Below, piece after piece: positions 60,796 to 64,000 of a stretch of 64,000 bases of DNA. The DNA lies in contig NZ_BMIF01000006.1 of the NCBI RefSeq assembly GCF_014641695.1, forward strand, positions 225,496-289,495. Direction: 5' to 3'. This DNA is from Nitratireductor aestuarii (GTDB lineage Bacteria; Pseudomonadota; Alphaproteobacteria; Rhizobiales; Rhizobiaceae). The translations under genes were made by a program, and so were the position numbers. Position 1 is the first letter of the stretch. Every line of letters starts with the position of its first letter. The notes under the pieces were generated by a model that saw only the letters and a list, made by a program, of their open reading frames with translations, was not told the DNA's origin and did not search any database.

Positions 60796-62061
60796 ATGAG
60801 CCAAGAAGTCCGCAAAGCAATCCTTGATACCGTCGACGCCAATCGCGATGCCGCCGTCGCGTTTCTCCAGAAGATGATCTCGATACCAAGCGTCACTGGC
60901 GACGAGGCTGCCATCCAGGAGTTTGTTGCAGGGTACATGAAGAACATCGGCCTCGATGTGGACATGTGGGAGACGGACTGGGAGGAGCTCAAGAAACACC
61001 CCGGCTACCGTTCTGTAAGCCGTGGCTATGAGAACCGCCCCAATATCGTCGCCATCCACAAGGGTACTGGCGGCGGCCGCTCCCTCCTGCTGAATGGCCA
61101 TACGGATGTGATCCCGGTTGGGAACGGGGAAGGGTGGTCGGATAACCCCTGGTCCGCTTCGATCAAGGATGGAAAGATCTACGGCCGCGGCTCAGCCGAT
61201 ATGAAGAGCGGCGTCGCAAGCCACATCCTCGCCGTGGAATACCTGAAGGCAGCCGGCATCAAGCTGAAGGGCGACGTGCTGATCAATGTCGTGATCGATG
61301 AAGAGGTCAGTGGGCACGGCACGCTGGACACGGTCATCCGGGGCTACAAGGCCGATGCAGGTATTTCCGGCGAAACAAGCGATCTGGCGGTGCAGCCAGC
61401 GTGTATCGGGCGCATCTGGTTTGAAATCGCGGTCCAGGGCAAGCCGGCGGGCATCCAGAAGCGCTATGAAGGCATCAGCGCAATCGACCTCGGCAACAAG
61501 GTCGTGGCTGCGGTCAAGGAGCTTGAGGACCACCGCGTCGCAACCGTCAAGCATCCGCTCTACCCGAATGCGCTCGACTCTCTCCCCTGCATCATCGGCA
61601 GCTTCCAGGCTGGCAACTATCCGAGTGCCTTCCCGGATACCGCGCTGCTTAAGGGCAGTATCGGGACGGTTCCGGGTGAGGACCATGAGGGCGTGAAGCA
61701 AAGCTTGGTGGACAAGATTGCCGAGATGGCCGCCCAGGATCCATGGATGAAGGACCATCCGCCTGTGGTCCGCTTCGTTGGCTACGATGCGGAAGCGTCC
61801 GAGATCCCGGTCGAGCATCCGATCGTGAACCTCGTATCCCAGGTCTACACCGAGGTTACAGGCAAGCAGCCCGTCATCACCGGTCGCCAGGGGGCTGCGG
61901 ATACGCGTTTCCTCAACAGCTACGGCAACACCCCGACCGTGATCTTCGGGCCAGGGTCGACCGCTGTCATGCATTCCAATGACGAGTATGTATCGATCGA
62001 TGATTACATCACGGCAATCAAGGTGATGGCGCTTTCGATTTATGACTGGTGTGGCGCTTGA
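60796..62061 (+). CDS. M20-family metallohydrolase (ArgE/DapE-like deacylase)
   Basis: 421 residues. Two-metal ligands in order: LLNGHTDVIPVG (His and the adjacent Asp), GRGSADMKSG (bridging Asp), VIDEEVSGHGT (catalytic Glu and Glu ligand), SGETSD and, near the end, AVMHSNDEYV with the last His. The lid/dimerisation domain spans about 190-300. These cytosolic enzymes cleave N-acyl amino acids, peptides or carbamoyl compounds. As the last gene of a TRAP operon it probably deacylates the imported compound. A hairpin terminator follows at 62103. Confidence 0.9.
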   Translation: MSQEVRKAILDTVDANRDAAVAFLQKMISIPSVTGDEAAIQEFVAGYMKNIGLDVDMWETDWEELKKHPGYRSVSRGYENRPNIVAIHKGTGGGRSLLLNGHTDVIPVGNGEGWSDNPWSASIKDGKIYGRGSADMKSGVASHILAVEYLKAAGIKLKGDVLINVVIDEEVSGHGTLDTVIRGYKADAGISGETSDLAVQPACIGRIWFEIAVQGKPAGIQKRYEGISAIDLGNKVVAAVKELEDHRVATVKHPLYPNALDSLPCIIGSFQAGNYPSAFPDTALLKGSIGTVPGEDHEGVKQSLVDKIAEMAAQDPWMKDHPPVVRFVGYDAEASEIPVEHPIVNLVSQVYTEVTGKQPVITGRQGAADTRFLNSYGNTPTVIFGPGSTAVMHSNDEYVSIDDYITAIKVMALSIYDWCGA

Positions 62062-62102
62062 AGAATAAACAAGAACAACCGGCAAGGCTGTGAGTAAAAT
62101 TC

Positions 62103-62126
62103 CCGGCGCCACTTCGGTGGCGCCGG
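62103..62126 (+). terminator. Hairpin terminator with UUCG loop
   Basis: Perfect 10-bp arms CCGGCGCCAC and GTGGCGCCGG with a UUCG tetraloop, 42 bp after the M20 gene. The very stable stem has no T-run after it, so it might also act as a 3' stabiliser. Confidence 0.7.
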
Positions 62127-62293
62127 TCAAGTGCGACAAGGCTGGATGCCTGTTCACCGTCAAGACGTACAGAAAATTGCGGCAGTTTCCCTTCGGATGA
62201 AATTTGCGCTGCAACCCTGACAGCTTATCCTCAAACAGTTCATCAAGTTTACTTTGAATGCAGCGTCTCGGATGCGCGGATTTTCGTTGCGTG

Positions 62294-62320
62294 ATCCCCT
62301 CCAGGGGGATAGGATATAAT
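62294..62320 (+). promoter_or_regulatory. Metal-sensor operator and promoter
   Basis: ATCCCC-TCCAG-GGGGAT (62294-62310) is a palindrome with the G/C-tract layout of CsoR/RcnR operators, and lies 4 bp before a consensus TATAAT (62315-62320). A sensor bound here would cover the promoter spacer. No strong -35 is seen at normal distance. Confidence 0.7.
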
Positions 62321-62345
62321 AATAATAAACTGCAGGTGGAACGCA

Positions 62346-62624
62346 ATGGAACATCCACACGTGCATGAAACACATCCCGAAATCGTCAAACGTCTCAAGC
62401 GAGCGTCCGGGCACCTGCAAAAGGTGATCGAGATGATTGAGAGCGGCAGGCCGTGCCTCGATGTGGCCCAGCAGCTTCACGCGGTCGAAAAGGCGATTAC
62501 CCAGGCCAAGCGCACCCTCATCCAGGATCATCTCGATCATTGTCTGGAAGAGACAGTCGGTTCGCTTCCGAAGGAACGTCGCAGCGCCATAGACGAATTC
62601 AAAGATATCACAAAGTATCTATAA
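62346..62624 (+). CDS. CsoR/RcnR-family metal-sensing repressor
   Basis: 92 residues, all-helical. Candidate metal ligands are the N-terminal HPHVHETH cluster, C37 in RPCLDV, and H62, H65 and C66 in QDHLDHCLEE; C37 and H62 correspond to the C35 and H60 of RcnR. The sequence resembles the DmeR/NreA branch, which senses nickel or cobalt. Metal binding would release it from the operator at 62294-62310, turning on itself and the efflux gene 1 bp downstream. Confidence 0.9.
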   Translation: MEHPHVHETHPEIVKRLKRASGHLQKVIEMIESGRPCLDVAQQLHAVEKAITQAKRTLIQDHLDHCLEETVGSLPKERRSAIDEFKDITKYL

Positions 62625-62625
62625 G

Positions 62626-63780
62626 ATGACCCCATTCGCTGATCTGCTTTCGCAAGGTGCTGCACACGCCTGGCTGTTCATTCCAAGCGCCATCTTTCTC
62701 GGAGCACTGCACGGCCTGGAGCCCGGCCATTCTAAAACCATGATGGCGGCCTTCATCGTCGCCATCCGCGGCACCGTCAAACAGGCGATACTGCTTGGCG
62801 TGGCGGCAACGATCTCGCACACGGCCATCGTATGGGGCATCGCGCTGACCGGCATGTATCTGTGGCGGGGTGTTCAGGCTGAAACGCTGGAGCCCTATTT
62901 CCAGCTTCTATCGGGCCTGATCATCATCGGCGTTGCCCTCTGGATGGTCTGGCGCACCTATACTGACAGGCAGAGTTTCCTTGATGTGGCCAAGCACGCC
63001 CATGGCGATGATCATGATCATGATCACGGGCACCATCATTGCCATGGCAGCGCGCATCACGTGAACACCGGCCACGGCCAGGTCGAGCTTTCGATTTTTG
63101 AGGATGGTGTGCCGCCCCGCTGGCAGCTGAAGACGATCAGCGGCCATCATTGGCATGACCACGATGTGACCGTGACCACGACCCGCGCAGATGGTTCGGT
63201 CGAGACCTTCACCTTTGTCGATCGAGGCGGCTATCTGGAGTCAATCGACGAAATTCCCGAACCCCATGAGTTCGTCGCTCGCTTGAGCCTCGGCCACGGC
63301 GGCCATAGCCATGATTATGATCTTCCATTCAGCGAGCACCATCACGCGCATGAGGGTATGGAGACTTTCGCCATGGGAGGGGATGCGTATGAAGATGCGC
63401 ATCAAAGGGCGCACGGGCTTGATATCGAGCGGCGCTTCAAGAGCCAGAACGTGACGAACTGGCAGATCGCACTTTTCGGTCTCACGGGCGGGCTCATTCC
63501 TTGTCCTGCCGCGATTACCGTCCTGCTCCTTTGTCTGCAGCTGCGCGAAATATCGCTCGGAGCAGTGCTTGTTTTCTGCTTCTCGATCGGCCTTGCGATC
63601 ACGCTAGTCAGTGTCGGCGTCGTTGCGGCTCTGAGCGTACGTCATGCGGGCACCCGGTTCCCGTGGCTGTCAAAGATCGCCTCGCGTGCGCCTTATATCT
63701 CCGGAGTGCTCATCCTGCTGGTTGGATTCTATGTATGCTGGCACGGTCTGGCAGGCCTTCAGGCCAACGGGGTGGTGTAG
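62626..63780 (+). CDS. rcnA: Nickel/cobalt efflux protein (RcnA/NicO family)
   Basis: 384 residues. The first membrane region has the HGLEPGHSKTMMAAF motif of the NicO family, with its HX4D-like metal site. A long cytosolic or periplasmic loop (about 115-265) is rich in histidine (HGDDHDHDHGHHHCHG and a later HHHAHEG) and can collect metal, and the last third contains LTGGLIPCPAAITVLLLCLQ. About six to seven transmembrane segments are expected. It exports Ni2+ or Co2+. The start ATG is separated from the repressor stop by one base, so the two genes form one operon. Confidence 0.93.
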   Translation: MTPFADLLSQGAAHAWLFIPSAIFLGALHGLEPGHSKTMMAAFIVAIRGTVKQAILLGVAATISHTAIVWGIALTGMYLWRGVQAETLEPYFQLLSGLIIIGVALWMVWRTYTDRQSFLDVAKHAHGDDHDHDHGHHHCHGSAHHVNTGHGQVELSIFEDGVPPRWQLKTISGHHWHDHDVTVTTTRADGSVETFTFVDRGGYLESIDEIPEPHEFVARLSLGHGGHSHDYDLPFSEHHHAHEGMETFAMGGDAYEDAHQRAHGLDIERRFKSQNVTNWQIALFGLTGGLIPCPAAITVLLLCLQLREISLGAVLVFCFSIGLAITLVSVGVVAALSVRHAGTRFPWLSKIASRAPYISGVLILLVGFYVCWHGLAGLQANGVV

Positions 63781-63806
63781 AGGATCTGCGATACGTTGAT
63801 TGGCCA

Positions 63807-63831
63807 AGGCAGCGCCAGTGCGGCGCTGCCT
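63807..63831. terminator. Terminator between convergent genes
   Basis: Stem AGGCAGCGCC/GGCGCTGCCT (10 bp, loop AGTGC) is followed by TATCTCTTCTT on the plus strand, a reasonable intrinsic terminator for the metal operon; it is also downstream of the partial gene on the other strand. Confidence 0.75.
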
Positions 63832-63857
63832 ATCTCTTCTTACTCGAAAATCCCGGC

Positions 63858-64000
63858 TTAGATCAGCGAGCCTGTCTGGACCTCGATGGCTACTGGCGTG
63901 CCGCGATTGGCCAGGAACGCCGGCCGCGCGGTCTTGGCGCCAAACGGTTCCTGCAACTGGTTGGACATGGCATTGAAGACGAAGAACGCGTTCGACCGGG
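63858..64000 (-). CDS. Unidentified protein, C-terminal fragment
   Basis: The minus strand is open from the window edge to a TAA at 63860-63858, giving about 46 residues (parts: FFVFNAMSNQLQEPFG, AFLANRGTPVAIEVQ, ending TGSLI). Codon use looks coding, with G or C at most third positions, and the frame ends just before a terminator. I do not recognise the family. The rest lies beyond the window. Confidence 0.5.
   Translation of the reverse strand, partial: RSNAFFVFNAMSNQLQEPFGAKTARPAFLANRGTPVAIEVQTGSLI

Noticed and set aside
1..64000. CRISPR arrays, insertion sequences, tRNA or rRNA genes
   Set aside because: No spaced direct repeats, transposase motifs or RNA-gene features were seen in reading the window.

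Overview
The window looks like an accessory, catabolism-rich stretch of a high-GC alphaproteobacterial chromosome or megaplasmid, most likely from the Hyphomicrobiales (Rhizobiales). The evidence is a 1154-residue pyruvate carboxylase closely resembling the rhizobial enzyme, a palindromic intergenic element of a type I recall from Rhizobiales genomes (2408-2454), and the density of TRAP, TTT and ABC importers. I see no rRNA, tRNA, CRISPR array, insertion sequence or phage gene. Gene density is high and many genes overlap by ATGA. Families and functions are assigned from motifs and remembered family features, without database searches.

Layout. 1-4320: end of a catabolic operon (MBL-fold hydrolase, ATZ/TRZ-type amidohydrolase, nucleoside-phosphorylase homologue, fused double ABC ATPase). 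4453-10423: Lrp/AsnC regulator divergent from a complete pyruvate dehydrogenase complex with a homodimeric AceE-type E1, an E2 and an E3. 10481-12313: HWE-type sensor kinase and a single-domain response regulator. 12484-24373: a CoA-linked cluster with a MarR regulator, four class III CoA-transferase family proteins, two 2-hydroxyacyl-CoA dehydratase-like subunits nearly devoid of the expected cluster cysteines, a TRAP importer and an MFS carrier. 24772-30379: arginine antiporter, arginine deiminase, DUF1269 protein, hydrolase-LuxR fusion and methyltransferase. 30441-37570: IclR regulator with two hydrolases, a TauE exporter and a TTT transporter whose TctA and TctB parts are fused. 37897-41361: pyruvate carboxylase. 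41427-47812: aldehyde dehydrogenase divergent from SDR, ThDP enzyme, cupin, GntR and a diaminopropionate ammonia-lyase-like enzyme. 47831-53680: LysR divergent from a TRAP operon carrying an arylmalonate-decarboxylase-like enzyme and a 2-hydroxyacid dehydrogenase. 53753-57449: three-subunit molybdenum hydroxylase. 57831-62061: third TRAP importer with an M20 hydrolase. 62346-63780: nickel/cobalt sensor and efflux protein.

How it fits together. Most blocks follow one design: a local regulator, an importer for a small organic acid or amine, and a few enzymes turning the substrate into CoA esters, 2-oxoacids or aldehydes that enter pyruvate/acetyl-CoA metabolism. Several regulator-operator pairings can be read from the DNA: a 21-bp palindrome at three promoters around the MarR gene, a 17-bp motif at four places around the IclR gene, an Lrp-like box between lrp and aceE, a pair of TGTNNACA sites between the aldehyde dehydrogenase and SDR genes, and a G/C-tract operator before the metal sensor.

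The best candidate for an undescribed system is the MarR-controlled CoA cluster (12484-24373). It combines dehydratase-like subunits that lack most iron-sulfur ligands, no visible ATP-dependent activator, three consecutive CoA-transferase homologues (one without the catalytic Asp) and dedicated uptake. Its substrate cannot be read from the sequence.
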